From positions 124,001-188,000 of the forward strand of contig JADFXM010000001.1 in assembly GCA_015233565.1 (NCBI GenBank): 64,000 nt of DNA. Reading direction: 5' to 3'. The notes beneath the pieces are model-generated. The model ran no database searches and was not told where the DNA came from. It saw nothing but the letters and a program-made list of their open reading frames with translations. Every line of letters starts with the position of its first letter. The first letter of the stretch is position 1. Both the position numbers and the translations under genes were made by a program. Below are positions 44,213 through 53,316 of the stretch, piece by piece. The DNA comes from Candidatus Rifleibacteriota bacterium. GTDB lineage: Bacteria; Muiribacteriota; Ozemobacteria; Ozemobacterales; Ozemobacteraceae.

Positions 44213-45652
44213 ATGAAACGGATACTATTTCTTGTTCCTCCCCCGCTAGATGGAAAGCCTGTTACCGAAAGGGTTTTCGGATGTAATTATGGAATCTATG
44301 CTCAACCCAACATTTTTTTTCTGTATCCGGCCACCATTGTAAAAAAAGCTGGGTATGATGTTGAATTTCTTGATTTTCCGGCCTTGAAGAAAACCTCTCT
44401 GGACTTTGTCAGACATTTCCAATCCAATACTTACGATGTAATAGTTTTCTATTCTGTTTTTCTATCGATTAATACTGATTTGAAGGCAAGAGAAATAATT
44501 AAAGAGACTTGTTTTGAGACAAAGTATATCTTCATCGGAACTGAACCGACCGCCAATCCTGAAAAATTTCTTGATGATTGTAGTGTAATAATTCGGGGAG
44601 AATCGGAATTAACAATTGTGGAAACTCTTGAATCTTTTGAAAGAAAATTGAATTTATCAGAGGTTAAAGGGGTCACATTTCTGGAAAATGGCAAAATGGT
44701 TAAAAATTCCCCTCGCGGAATTATTGAAAACCTTGATTCTCTCCCGATTCCAGACCGAAAGTTGTTGGGTATCGGTGAATATATGAATCCAAAGCTTTCA
44801 AGGACCCCATTTACCGGAATGATAATCTCGCGAGGTTGCCCATTCAGATGTATTTTTTGTGTACCAAATTCACTTAGTTTTGCTAGAGAAATAGAGAGCA
44901 AAAAGGAATCCAATTGGCGAAAACCCCTTCCTAGGACCAGTTCAATCGATCATATTAGGGAGGAACTTAGTGAAATAGCGAAAATGGGGTTTAAATCGAT
45001 TTCTTTTTATGATGATCAGTTTGTTATGGGAATTGATCGTACATTGGCGGTATGTGAGGTCATGAAAGAATTTCGATTTGAATGGTCCTGCCTTTCGCGT
45101 GCAGATTCCCTTTTGGAACCCAGATTGACTCAAGCAATGGCCTTGTCAGGTTGCCGCTACGTCGATATTGGGGTTGAATCATTTGATTCCCAAATTCTCC
45201 GGGATATTAAAAAAGATCTTAGAATTGAAGATATTGAACTGGCTATTAACAACGTCAAAAAGTCAGGAATGGAAGCTGAAATAAATATTTTGCTGGGTGC
45301 TTCGCCAATTGAAACGACGAGATCTATTGAAGCAACTTTCCAGAAAGCATTGCGTCTAAATGTTGATTACGTATTGTTTTCCATTTGTACTCCTTTTCCG
45401 TTTACGGATTTCCATCTTTTAGCGAAAGAGCGAAAATGGATGTTGGAAAGTGAATACAAGGGAATTGATCCGATGAAAGAATCCTTTTTGAATTTGCCTA
45501 ATCTATCTAAAAGCCGGCTTGAAAAAATAATTCGAAGCTTGTACTTTCGCTTTTATTTTCGTCCTTCATTTCTGCTGAAAACTTTAAGGAAAGTAGGGAG
45601 TTTCAGTGATTTTTGGAGGAAATTCAAGGCTGGAATGTCACTATATCGCTAG
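44213..45652 (+). CDS. B12-binding-type radical SAM protein B
   Basis: 479 residues. A B12-binding-like N-terminal domain (MKRILFLVPPPLDGKP; VIVFYSVFLSIN; YIFIGTEPTANP), the C-x3-C-x2-C motif in MIISRGCPFRCIFCVP, and the radical SAM strands (SISFYDDQFVMG; DIGVESFDSQILRDIKKDL; NILLGASPIET). The C-terminus (LRKVGSFSDFWRKFKAGMS) resembles that of the radical SAM protein at 40555 (LLKSVKSFRHFRLLLKRML). The two probably act on related substrates in the same pathway. A GAGGAAA box precedes the ATG. Confidence 0.87.
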   Translation: MKRILFLVPPPLDGKPVTERVFGCNYGIYAQPNIFFLYPATIVKKAGYDVEFLDFPALKKTSLDFVRHFQSNTYDVIVFYSVFLSINTDLKAREIIKETCFETKYIFIGTEPTANPEKFLDDCSVIIRGESELTIVETLESFERKLNLSEVKGVTFLENGKMVKNSPRGIIENLDSLPIPDRKLLGIGEYMNPKLSRTPFTGMIISRGCPFRCIFCVPNSLSFAREIESKKESNWRKPLPRTSSIDHIREELSEIAKMGFKSISFYDDQFVMGIDRTLAVCEVMKEFRFEWSCLSRADSLLEPRLTQAMALSGCRYVDIGVESFDSQILRDIKKDLRIEDIELAINNVKKSGMEAEINILLGASPIETTRSIEATFQKALRLNVDYVLFSICTPFPFTDFHLLAKERKWMLESEYKGIDPMKESFLNLPNLSKSRLEKIIRSLYFRFYFRPSFLLKTLRKVGSFSDFWRKFKAGMSLYR

Positions 45653-45822
45653 GGTATGTTTCACATCGAACCTGTGTCGAAAAATACCGGAATCATGGTT
45701 TTTCTTGTGTCTCTAAGAATCGTTGATTCGCTATTCATGCTTGTTTTCTAGACTGTTTTTCTAGTTAACCTTGCTACGGATGCATTTCAACGGCTTCATC
45801 GACATTCAAAAAAACGTATAGA

Positions 45823-46566
45823 CTATTCCCAAGCCAATTTTCTGGCTACTGAAATCAGAAATGTTCCGAAATATTTTTCAAAGCCTGACCACTGAAGAAG
45901 TGGTTCGTATAGATTATTGTAAAGGGGAAGCAGCTTTTGTGCTATTTTCCCTTCAACAAATCGAAATGCTATTCCACTCAACCCGAACACTTCGATATCA
46001 GCAAATCCGCACTTTCGAATTTCTGACATCATTTGCCTTTTTGTTAACAGCACCTCATTTTCTGTTTTTCCTTCCGAAGAGTAGAGCGGGGAGCGGGGGT
46101 CTCTGAATAAAAACATACTAGGACTATTACCATTGGGGTCGTAAGAAAAAAAGATCCCATCATCTTTTAGTAATCGCCAGGCTTCCTTCAAACAGGTGAT
46201 TCTATTTTTTCGATCGGGAAAATGATGTAATACTCCTGACATTACCGCAAAATCGAAGGACGAGTCTGGAAGATGGCAATTGCGAATATCTGCAATATAA
46301 TAGTTTTCGGTTCCAGCTGATTTAGCGCGGGAAATATTTGTGGATGAGATATCCACACCGGTCATTACAAAGCCTTGTTTACTTAATCTACGTGTGAATG
46401 CACCCGTTCCACAACCTAAATCCACGCATTTCATTGCCGAGTTTGGCTTAACTGCTTTCATAAAAGTCGAAATGATTCTTTCGTAACTTTTTTCCGAAAG
46501 TACATCATAATCTCCATGTTTGGAATTAAAAGAATCAAAAAACCGTTTCTCGGCTTCCAGGTTCAC
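45823..46566 (-). CDS. Class I SAM-dependent methyltransferase, UbiE/COQ5-like
   Basis: 247 residues from a GTG at 46566 with an AAGG box. SAM-binding motif CVDLGCGTGAFTRRL, acidic VMTGVDISSTN, motif II FDFAVMSGVLHHFPD and motif III LLKDDGIFFSYDPN are in the expected order. Encoded on the opposite strand to the glycan operon it faces, so co-regulation is not shown. A small molecule, lipid or glycan could be the acceptor. Confidence 0.88.
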   Translation of the reverse strand: MNLEAEKRFFDSFNSKHGDYDVLSEKSYERIISTFMKAVKPNSAMKCVDLGCGTGAFTRRLSKQGFVMTGVDISSTNISRAKSAGTENYYIADIRNCHLPDSSFDFAVMSGVLHHFPDRKNRITCLKEAWRLLKDDGIFFSYDPNGNSPSMFLFRDPRSPLYSSEGKTENEVLLTKRQMMSEIRKCGFADIEVFGLSGIAFRFVEGKIAQKLLPLYNNLYEPLLQWSGFEKYFGTFLISVARKLAWE

Positions 46567-46908
46567 AAATTTGCCTTTTTAAGTTGCTTTTTTAACTAAT
46601 CAAGCTAATTTTAACATTAGTAAGACGTTCGTTAATTAACCTTACAATAAAACGCCAAAAAACTGCTTTGTACTATGAACTGTCTTCTCAAAAGCGACTT
46701 GTTGTTTTCATACCACCAAACTACCCGGTACTGATTTCTATTTAGCGAGCGAACTGGTCGTTTAAGGTTGGGCGATGTAGTATCGCTTTCTCTAGCGTTT
46801 TTTTAGTCAAGACATGATTTCTTATTAGCGGTGGTTTTGGATAATTTCAAACTGTACAAACTTTAGAGTTAAGTTAAAGCATTTTAAATTTTGGTATGCC
46901 TACTTTTT
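46567..46908. other. Gene-free stretch between methyltransferase and STT3-like gene
   Basis: 342 AT-rich bases. The only structure seen is GTAAG-acgttc-GTTAATTAAC-CTTAC (46620-46645), a small palindrome inside a short inverted repeat. No terminator with a T-run and no promoter of note are visible. Confidence 0.45.
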
Positions 46909-49116
46909 TTAATCAATTTTTATCCTTGTACCTTCATCTACAGCTCTTTCTCCGACTTTTACAACTTCCCTAACCTCTTTGCCCTTTTTTTGTAATAGAA
47001 TTCTATAGGCATCGTCAGTCAGAATTCTTCCGCTTTTTGATAAAGTCGGGTAAGCAACTTTTATTTCAAATTGTCCATTTGATGAGACTTTTTGTGTTTT
47101 GCGATATTGAATTTTGCTGTCTCCGAATTGGATATTTAACGCAAGGAAAACATCTGTTCCAGGATCGGCAGAGCCTTGAATAATGGCTCCATTTACTACT
47201 TCAAAAATTAAGATGTCAGGGGTAGGATGATTCCAGTTGTTTTCAGAGATGAAGCGGCATCTGAAGTTTGAAGAACTATCCTGAAATTCCCCGGCGGGAA
47301 AAATTCCAAACCTTTCAGTTAACCAAAAGTATAAAGTTTCAGTGAATTTTTTTTCGGACGACTCAATTTTTTCTTTTGTTTGGTCAAAAATTTGTTTTGG
47401 GTCATCCAGGGATTTGGAAAACAGGAATTCCTGATATCTTTTTCCCCTGTTTCCTACTGGTTGCACAAAAATATATTTCACGAATATTTTTTTGCAAAAT
47501 TCAAAAGCTTCACTTTCAGAATTTGTCAAAAAAGCTGTAGCGCTGTTTTTTAGGCCAAGCTGATTATTGGAGGCAACAACTGCCCTTTTGCTAAAGTAGG
47601 AGATCTGGTTCCCATTGCTCCAGAAGGTTAAAATTCCATACTTAGGTTTAGATGGGTTTTTGTATTCTTCACATTCCGGAGTATTTCTTTGAAGCCAGCA
47701 AAGGGCTTGTGCCAGCTGTTTGTCGAAAGAGCCCAAATTAGAAAAGATTCCATAGGAAGAGTCGAGAGGAAAGGAGATAAACAGAAATGAGACGATGGTT
47801 AAGGATAGACATTTTCGAAAATTTATTAATTCGGACTTTTTAGCGGCCAATCTAATAATTTCCAAAACAGCGATAGTATTTAACAAAGCCAATGGTGGTG
47901 AAAACCACCTGAGAAATTTTCTTTGATAGATTGCCATCATTAGAATAATAATGATCCAGTCTCGTAAAATAAATGACTTTTTTCCTGGAAAAAGCTTTTT
48001 GAAATTAAGCAGAATAAAAGGAAAAAAGAAAAGAATTGGGCCAAATGCGCCAAGAAGATTTGAAATTAAAAGTGAGAGTGAAGCTCCACTATACAGGGGT
48101 AATAATTCCGCAATGGTTCCAAGGACAGGGTTTTCCCGATTTATAAATGATTTTGCCTGCATTAACTCCGAACCAAAAAGTTTGAAAAATAAAGTCAAAA
48201 GAACAATAATAAAGAGAATTGTTATTTTTCTATATTTTCCAAGGAATTGGGCGGTCATGGGAACTATTTTTCCGATAAATCCGCAGGTGATAGTAATAAG
48301 CACGTGAAACCAACCGAAACTAGAAATATCCATTTTTGAAGTAGTCGGTGGATGAAAGAGAAAAAATAAGGCAAGAAGCCCTCCACCGATTAACATGCTG
48401 GAAGCAGTAAAATCCAGAATGCTGAATTCCTCTCCTTTTGAAAGGAAATATTTTAATATTGCGTAGCCCAAGAAAATGAAGAAGAAAAAAGGAGCCCCAT
48501 TCCAGATGAGGACAAATCCGCTGCATGTGAGGCTTCCGAGCAGCTCATAGTTCTTATTTCCCGTGATTGAGTTTTTCCAGAGTGAAAAGATCCAGAGCCA
48601 GACAAAAAGGGCTTCAAGACAATGGTGATCTATCGTCATATAAGAAAAAACCGGTGCAAAATTTAATCCCGGTATTAAAAATATTCCGAAAAGCAAGATG
48701 AAAGGGGCAGGAAAATTTTCTGAGATGAAAAAAAAGAGCAACGTTGAAGATAGTATTATTCCAACTAACGGAGGGACAAAACCGGCGATTATTTCGGGGG
48801 GAAACTCAGACGCGAATGGAAAACAATACACAAATCGAACAAAATGGAATAAAATGTGCAAAAAGCCAAGGGGAATGTCGATAATATAATCTGTTGGAAA
48901 TGAACAGAAATGGTCTACTTGGATTATTTCACCCCTAAGAATTGATTGTTCCAGCCACCTTAAATATAGGAGCGCGTCCGGATCCCAGGTTGGGAAACGA
49001 CCTATCAAAGGAAGATTCTTTTCCAGGGGAATCAAGAACCAGAATAAGGAAAAGAGTTGAATAAAGAAAATAGAAACGAAGAAAGGGATATTGAATTTTT
49101 TAAAGAATGATTTCAT
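46909..49116 (-). CDS. STT3/PglB-like GT-C oligosaccharyltransferase homologue
   Basis: 735 residues: about twelve TM segments in the first 480, then a soluble outer domain. The first loop has WDPDALLYLRWLEQS (the metal-binding Asp motif) and a later loop YMTIDHHCLEALF, matching the DHHxxE motif of archaeal AglB/STT3. After the last TM comes GILTFWSNGNQISYFSKRAV, which fits WWDYGxxIxYxxxRxV, but WWD is replaced by FWS. In known enzymes WWD contacts the acceptor sequon, so acceptor choice may differ. It is divergent from the pilin gene at 49263. A protein O- or N-glycosylation role is inference. Confidence 0.78.
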   Translation of the reverse strand: MKSFFKKFNIPFFVSIFFIQLFSLFWFLIPLEKNLPLIGRFPTWDPDALLYLRWLEQSILRGEIIQVDHFCSFPTDYIIDIPLGFLHILFHFVRFVYCFPFASEFPPEIIAGFVPPLVGIILSSTLLFFFISENFPAPFILLFGIFLIPGLNFAPVFSYMTIDHHCLEALFVWLWIFSLWKNSITGNKNYELLGSLTCSGFVLIWNGAPFFFFIFLGYAILKYFLSKGEEFSILDFTASSMLIGGGLLALFFLFHPPTTSKMDISSFGWFHVLITITCGFIGKIVPMTAQFLGKYRKITILFIIVLLTLFFKLFGSELMQAKSFINRENPVLGTIAELLPLYSGASLSLLISNLLGAFGPILFFFPFILLNFKKLFPGKKSFILRDWIIIILMMAIYQRKFLRWFSPPLALLNTIAVLEIIRLAAKKSELINFRKCLSLTIVSFLFISFPLDSSYGIFSNLGSFDKQLAQALCWLQRNTPECEEYKNPSKPKYGILTFWSNGNQISYFSKRAVVASNNQLGLKNSATAFLTNSESEAFEFCKKIFVKYIFVQPVGNRGKRYQEFLFSKSLDDPKQIFDQTKEKIESSEKKFTETLYFWLTERFGIFPAGEFQDSSSNFRCRFISENNWNHPTPDILIFEVVNGAIIQGSADPGTDVFLALNIQFGDSKIQYRKTQKVSSNGQFEIKVAYPTLSKSGRILTDDAYRILLQKKGKEVREVVKVGERAVDEGTRIKID

Positions 49117-49177
49117 GTTTATAATGAAAGTAACTTACAGCAAAAGAAATTTTTTTTCAAAATATTTAATTTTTCCC

Positions 49178-49206
49178 TTGACCTTGCCGATGAGGTTTCC
49201 TATATT
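49178..49206 (+). promoter_or_regulatory. Sigma-70 type promoter of the pilin gene
   Basis: TTGACC (49178-49183) and TATATT (49201-49206) with a 17-base spacer. Transcription would start near 49213, about 50 bases before the ATG, after which comes an AAGGAAG ribosome site. Confidence 0.6.
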
Positions 49207-49262
49207 GCATTTGGAAATGAAAAACGGCGCCGTACTAAAGGGTCTCGAAAGGAAGAAAAATT

Positions 49263-49835
49263 ATGAATAAAAACACTATGAGATTCCAAAAAGGTTTTAC
49301 TCTGATGGAAATCATGGTTGTCATTATAGTTGTTGCAGTTTTGGCTTCAGTTGCCGGTCCAATGATTACCGGTATTACTGAACAGGGCAAAATTGCTGCA
49401 GTCAAAGCACAAATGAGCAACCTCAAGGGTGCAATATTGAATTTCAACCAGGACGTAGGAAAATATCCCTGCCAAAATAGTAATACTTATACCCCAACAA
49501 CCATAAATGTCGCCGGACTTAATAGTGAGACAGATAACAGTACTACTAAAGAAATGGGGCTGGGGCCAAACAATCTTTTGATCAACAATGTTTGTTTGAT
49601 TACTGCAGTGCAGAGAAAATGGAAGGGTCCATACATGGAAGGCTCCCCCAACGATTTTATGACAGACCCCTGGGGCACTCCAGTTAAATACTTTTGTCAC
49701 TCCAGCGGCCAGATTTACATTCAAAGCGCTGGTCCTGATCTTGTGTTTGCTGATCCAAGCCAGATTCTTACAAACTCTGCGGCTTTTGATGACGTATTAA
49801 TGTCTGTTGGAGCATACAGAATATCGGGGTCATGA
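49263..49835 (+). CDS. Type IV pilin / GspG-like major pseudopilin
   Basis: 190 residues. A short basic leader MNKNTMRFQKG precedes the prepilin helix FTLMEIMVVIIVVAVLASVA with Glu at position 5. The C-terminal GspG-type region (RKWKGPYMEGSPNDFMTDPWG) with YIQSAGPDLVFADPSQ matches the calcium-binding pseudopilin family. It would form the main filament of the pilus or secretion pseudopilus whose platform is encoded downstream. A terminator follows directly, so it can be expressed in excess over the platform genes. Confidence 0.92.
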   Translation: MNKNTMRFQKGFTLMEIMVVIIVVAVLASVAGPMITGITEQGKIAAVKAQMSNLKGAILNFNQDVGKYPCQNSNTYTPTTINVAGLNSETDNSTTKEMGLGPNNLLINNVCLITAVQRKWKGPYMEGSPNDFMTDPWGTPVKYFCHSSGQIYIQSAGPDLVFADPSQILTNSAAFDDVLMSVGAYRISGS

Positions 49836-49866
49836 TCGTTGACTACTGGGAACTAATATAATAAAG

Positions 49867-49890
49867 CCCTATTAACAATAGGGTTTTTTT
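49867..49890 (+). terminator. Intrinsic terminator after the pilin gene
   Basis: CCCTATT (49867-49873) pairs with AATAGGG (49877-49883) around the loop AAC, followed by TTTTTTT. It lies 31 bases after the pilin stop and just before the PilM-N start, so read-through would supply the downstream genes at lower level. Confidence 0.88.
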
Positions 49891-49902
49891 ATTTTCTGAA
49901 AA

Positions 49903-51750
49903 ATGGCAAAACCAAAATTTGAGCCTCTCGTTTCGGTTGACATTGGAAGTTTTTCGCTGAAGTTTATTTTCATTCAACCGGATGAAGAAGGAAAGCCCGT
50001 TGTGAAGGCGCTTTCTCATATTCGCATTCCATCTTTTGCTCACATGCTTACAGAAGAAGAGCGCTCTGGGATGAGCAAAGAAGACGTAGAAAAAGATACG
50101 ACCGCCAAGGTAAATAAATTCCTTACGAAATATCTTACCGAATTACTTTATGACAACCAGATTTTAACTAAAAAGGGTATCACTTTGGCGGGAGGTAGAA
50201 CTGCTACAATTAGATATATTGAAATTCCTCCATCACCGAACAAGGAACTTTTAAGCGCGAATATTAAAGCAGAAGCGTCGAAACAGATGCCATTTTCCAT
50301 TGAAAATGCTGTTTTGGGTTTTACCGTATTGGGGGAAACCGTTAGGGATGAAAAAGCGGTGCAACAGGTTGTTGTTGCCGCGTTACAAAAAGATTTTCTG
50401 AAAATTTCAACCGAGAATCTTAAGGGTGGTGGATTATTGAATGAAGGGATAGTTATTCTTCCACAAACTCTGGAAATATTGCTGGGAAAAAAATTGTCTC
50501 CTCCTGCGGGGAAGGAATTAAAAATTGGAATTATACATTGTGGTCACAAAACTACCTCAATAATGGTTTATAGAAATGGAGCTCTGAACTTTTTTCGGGA
50601 CATTCCGCTTGCTGGAGAACATATTACCGAAGCAATTTTTGCCGGGGGAGAACTCGAAGGGAAAAAAATTGAAATTGCCGATTTGGAAGAGGCGATTGAA
50701 TTGAAGCATAAGATTGGAGTTTTGCCTCCCGATGAAATGAAGAAATTATCCGGGAAGGAAAGATTTGCCGCTCAGCAGATCTTTAATATTGTTGAAAAAA
50801 TCTTACAACACATCCAGCTTTCAATTAGTTTTTATGCCTCACAGTTTGGAGAAAGTGGGTTGGATAGGATTTACCTTTCGGGTGGTTCAGCTGCAATGAA
50901 GAACTTCAGGGATTTTATTGGCGAAAGCATGGATATTCCTGCCGAATTAATTAATCCATTTGCCGATTTGGATCACCAAAAGGTCAATTTTCCTCCAGAA
51001 CGCATGACTGAAGAAGGCCCTGGGATTGCTCCTTCAGTTGGAATGGCTATGTACAATGGTGATGCCCGATTCATTAACTTTATTGATATTGTTCAACCCA
51101 ATCGTGGGTCACAGGGGGTAGATGTTACTAAAGTAACACAAAAATTTTCTGCAAGTGGCTCTTCGAAACTTAAAATAAATCTGGATCTGACTTTTTTGAC
51201 TCAACTTGATGAAAGAAAATTGAAGATACTACTTGGGCTGGTTGGGGTGTTATTGGTTCTTATAGTGTCCTTTCCCGTAATTAAAATTCGGAAAGATGTT
51301 GCAGAGACGATTAAGGAACAACAAGCGGCTTCAAATCAACTTCAGGATTTAAATAATGCTCAAACTGAAGTCCAAAAAATTCTTCAGGAGAAAGAGCGAC
51401 TTGGTCAGGAAAATCATTTTATCGATATCATCAATGCCCAGGGTTTTCCTTTTTCAGCAGTTTTGCTTGAGCTGGCTTCCTCTACTCCTGATTTTATTTA
51501 TTTAACCCACTTGGAATTTTTTCCTGAAAAAGAGGGAAAAGGTTTTAGACTATCCGGGAATACAGAGAATTCCGATAAAATCTTTGAGTATTTGAATATT
51601 TTAGGAAAATGTTCGCTGATTAAGTCGCCAGTAATGACTTCCTCACAGGAACAAAAAATTGATGATAACCGTTATTATATTTCCTTTGAAATTTCAGGAA
51701 AAGTTGAAATCCCTCAGAAAAAAGAAAAAACAGGTGAGGAGCAACAATAA
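49903..51750 (+). CDS. pilM: PilM-PilN fusion, type IV pilus inner-membrane platform
   Basis: 615 residues, equal to a PilM (about 350) plus a PilN (about 190). Residues 1-400 are the actin-like PilM: SVDIGSFSLKFIFIQ (phosphate 1), KIGIIHCGHKTTSIMVYRNG (phosphate 2) and RIYLSGGSAAMKNF (adenosine). A TM segment (ILLGLVGVLLVLIVSFPVI, residues about 437-458) is followed by a coiled coil and the PilN fold (PFSAVLLELASSTPDFIYLT, KGFRLSGNTENSDKIFEYL). In most bacteria PilM and PilN are separate and PilM binds the N-terminal tail of PilN; here the contact is covalent. Overlaps PilO by one base. Confidence 0.9.
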   Translation: MAKPKFEPLVSVDIGSFSLKFIFIQPDEEGKPVVKALSHIRIPSFAHMLTEEERSGMSKEDVEKDTTAKVNKFLTKYLTELLYDNQILTKKGITLAGGRTATIRYIEIPPSPNKELLSANIKAEASKQMPFSIENAVLGFTVLGETVRDEKAVQQVVVAALQKDFLKISTENLKGGGLLNEGIVILPQTLEILLGKKLSPPAGKELKIGIIHCGHKTTSIMVYRNGALNFFRDIPLAGEHITEAIFAGGELEGKKIEIADLEEAIELKHKIGVLPPDEMKKLSGKERFAAQQIFNIVEKILQHIQLSISFYASQFGESGLDRIYLSGGSAAMKNFRDFIGESMDIPAELINPFADLDHQKVNFPPERMTEEGPGIAPSVGMAMYNGDARFINFIDIVQPNRGSQGVDVTKVTQKFSASGSSKLKINLDLTFLTQLDERKLKILLGLVGVLLVLIVSFPVIKIRKDVAETIKEQQAASNQLQDLNNAQTEVQKILQEKERLGQENHFIDIINAQGFPFSAVLLELASSTPDFIYLTHLEFFPEKEGKGFRLSGNTENSDKIFEYLNILGKCSLIKSPVMTSSQEQKIDDNRYYISFEISGKVEIPQKKEKTGEEQQ

Positions 51751-52364
51751 TGGCTGAAGGGTTTGATTTAAAAGAATGGATTCAGCAAGCCAAAGACGAT
51801 CCCAAAGTTGCAGCTCAACCATTAATTGTTGTATTAGCTTTGGTTTATTTTGGCTATAAATACCTTTATTCACCCCAAGCAGTGGCATTAATAAAAGAAA
51901 GAGCAAAATTGACCGGAATAAAAGGTGAAATCACCAAGCTTACTAGTGCTATGGCCAATAGTGAAGAATTGAAAGTTGAAGTTATTGAATTAAAACGGAT
52001 AAGAAGTGAAATTGAATTACAATGTTACAAAAAGACAGAAGCATCTTCTTTCATGCAAGATTTGAGAACGCTTGGAAAAAAAGCGGGATTGGAAATAAGA
52101 AATTTGACTCCACTTCCGATGGTTCAAAAAACTTACCTGGAAAAGATGAATTATGAGGAATTTCCGGTGAAAATTCTATTCAACGGTGATTTCAAGCAAT
52201 TAGGGATGTTTTTGTGTGCCATTGAGACTTTCAAAAAGAAGATCACGATAGACCTCCCCCCATTGGTTCCAGATGCTAGTGGGACATTTAAATTCGAACT
52301 CACTCCCACTTGTATAGTTCTTCCAGAAAATTTTTCTTTGCCTGTGGCTTCTAAAACAGAATAA
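51750..52364 (+). CDS. pilO: PilO-like type IV pilus platform protein
   Basis: 204 residues. One TM segment (PLIVVLALVYFGYKYLY) near residue 25, a coiled-coil stretch (KLTGIKGEITKLTSAMANSE) and a ferredoxin-like end (KAGLEIRNLTPLPMVQKTYL, EEFPVKILFNGDFKQLGMFL). This is the PilO layout; it pairs with PilN in the periplasm and links to PilP and PilQ. The TAATG junction with the fused PilM-N gene implies coupled translation. Confidence 0.87.
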   Translation: MAEGFDLKEWIQQAKDDPKVAAQPLIVVLALVYFGYKYLYSPQAVALIKERAKLTGIKGEITKLTSAMANSEELKVEVIELKRIRSEIELQCYKKTEASSFMQDLRTLGKKAGLEIRNLTPLPMVQKTYLEKMNYEEFPVKILFNGDFKQLGMFLCAIETFKKKITIDLPPLVPDASGTFKFELTPTCIVLPENFSLPVASKTE

Positions 52365-52366
52365 AT

Positions 52367-53197
52367 ATGGATGGAAAAAAGCTTTTTTTTTTAAGCCTTA
52401 TAGTTTTATCCGCAGTGATGGGATATGATTGGGCTAAGAACAGGTCTCCAGCAGGAAATTTTAATAGACCTCCGGTCCAAGCTCAATCTTTGATAAATGA
52501 AAGTTTGACAATTGCTTCTGAGTCTCAACAAGTGGTTTCAGCTTCAGAAACCAAACCGGTTCCACCTGTTTCCTCTTCCGAAATTACAGCTGTGTCAACT
52601 CCCACTGTAGAAGCTCCAAAACTTCCTGAACCTGATAAAACCAGTCCTCAAACTCCTCAAACTGCCGAACCGATACAGGTTGCAAGTTCTTCTGAAGAGG
52701 AGAAGATTTTCGCAGCTTGGAGCTCCCTGAATAAAGAAATGTTTAAGCCCTCTCCATTCTTGAAAATGATTGAGGATGTGAAAAGGGAAAAAGAGGAACG
52801 GGAAGAAATGGAAAAAGCCAAAGCTGCTCATGTTGTGGTAAAAAAGGTTAATGCCCGACAAAAAACGATTTTATCGGCTCCTTTCACTGCAACTATTGAG
52901 ACGGAAAATTCGTCCGTTGCAATTATAGACAAATCTTTTTACAAAGTCGGGCAATATTATGATGGAAAGAAAATTTCAGAAATTAAACCAAGTGTGATTA
53001 TGCTTGATGATGCTTCTACCACTTATTTTATCCCTAAAAAGGGGGTTCAAATTAGCATTTCACCTGATGGAGATAATGTTGATGTGAAAGATGATTTTTT
53101 AAAATCGAAAAGCTTCGATGGAAAATCACCTGAAAAGCCGAATTCCGGTCCGGCTCTAGTTCCGGTCCAAATTCCATCCCCAAATCCGAATAACTGA
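52367..53197 (+). CDS. PilP/GspC-like periplasmic linker protein
   Basis: 276 residues. One N-terminal TM segment or signal anchor (KLFFLSLIVLSAVMGYD), a long Pro/Ser/Thr linker and a small beta domain (VAIIDKSFYKVGQYYDGKKI, IMLDDASTTYFIPKKGVQIS) like the HR domain of PilP or GspC. It lacks a lipobox, unlike classical PilP, and so looks more like GspC. It lies two bases after PilO. Its expected partners are PilN-PilO and the N0 domain of the secretin. Confidence 0.78.
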   Translation: MDGKKLFFLSLIVLSAVMGYDWAKNRSPAGNFNRPPVQAQSLINESLTIASESQQVVSASETKPVPPVSSSEITAVSTPTVEAPKLPEPDKTSPQTPQTAEPIQVASSSEEEKIFAAWSSLNKEMFKPSPFLKMIEDVKREKEEREEMEKAKAAHVVVKKVNARQKTILSAPFTATIETENSSVAIIDKSFYKVGQYYDGKKISEIKPSVIMLDDASTTYFIPKKGVQISISPDGDNVDVKDDFLKSKSFDGKSPEKPNSGPALVPVQIPSPNPNN

Positions 53198-53316
53198 TCT
53201 TGCTGGTAATGAAGGAAGTGATTGCTTAATTGCTCTTGAATTGGTGGAAAGTTTTGAAAAGACATTTTTTCTGCCGATAATTAAGTAACGGATTGAATCC
53301 TCATCTATTATTAATT

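Noticed and set aside
45653..45822. Third full copy of the MITE-like element
   Set aside because: Only the left end (CTGTGTCGAAAAATACC at 45672) resembles it; no matching right end or inner words were found.
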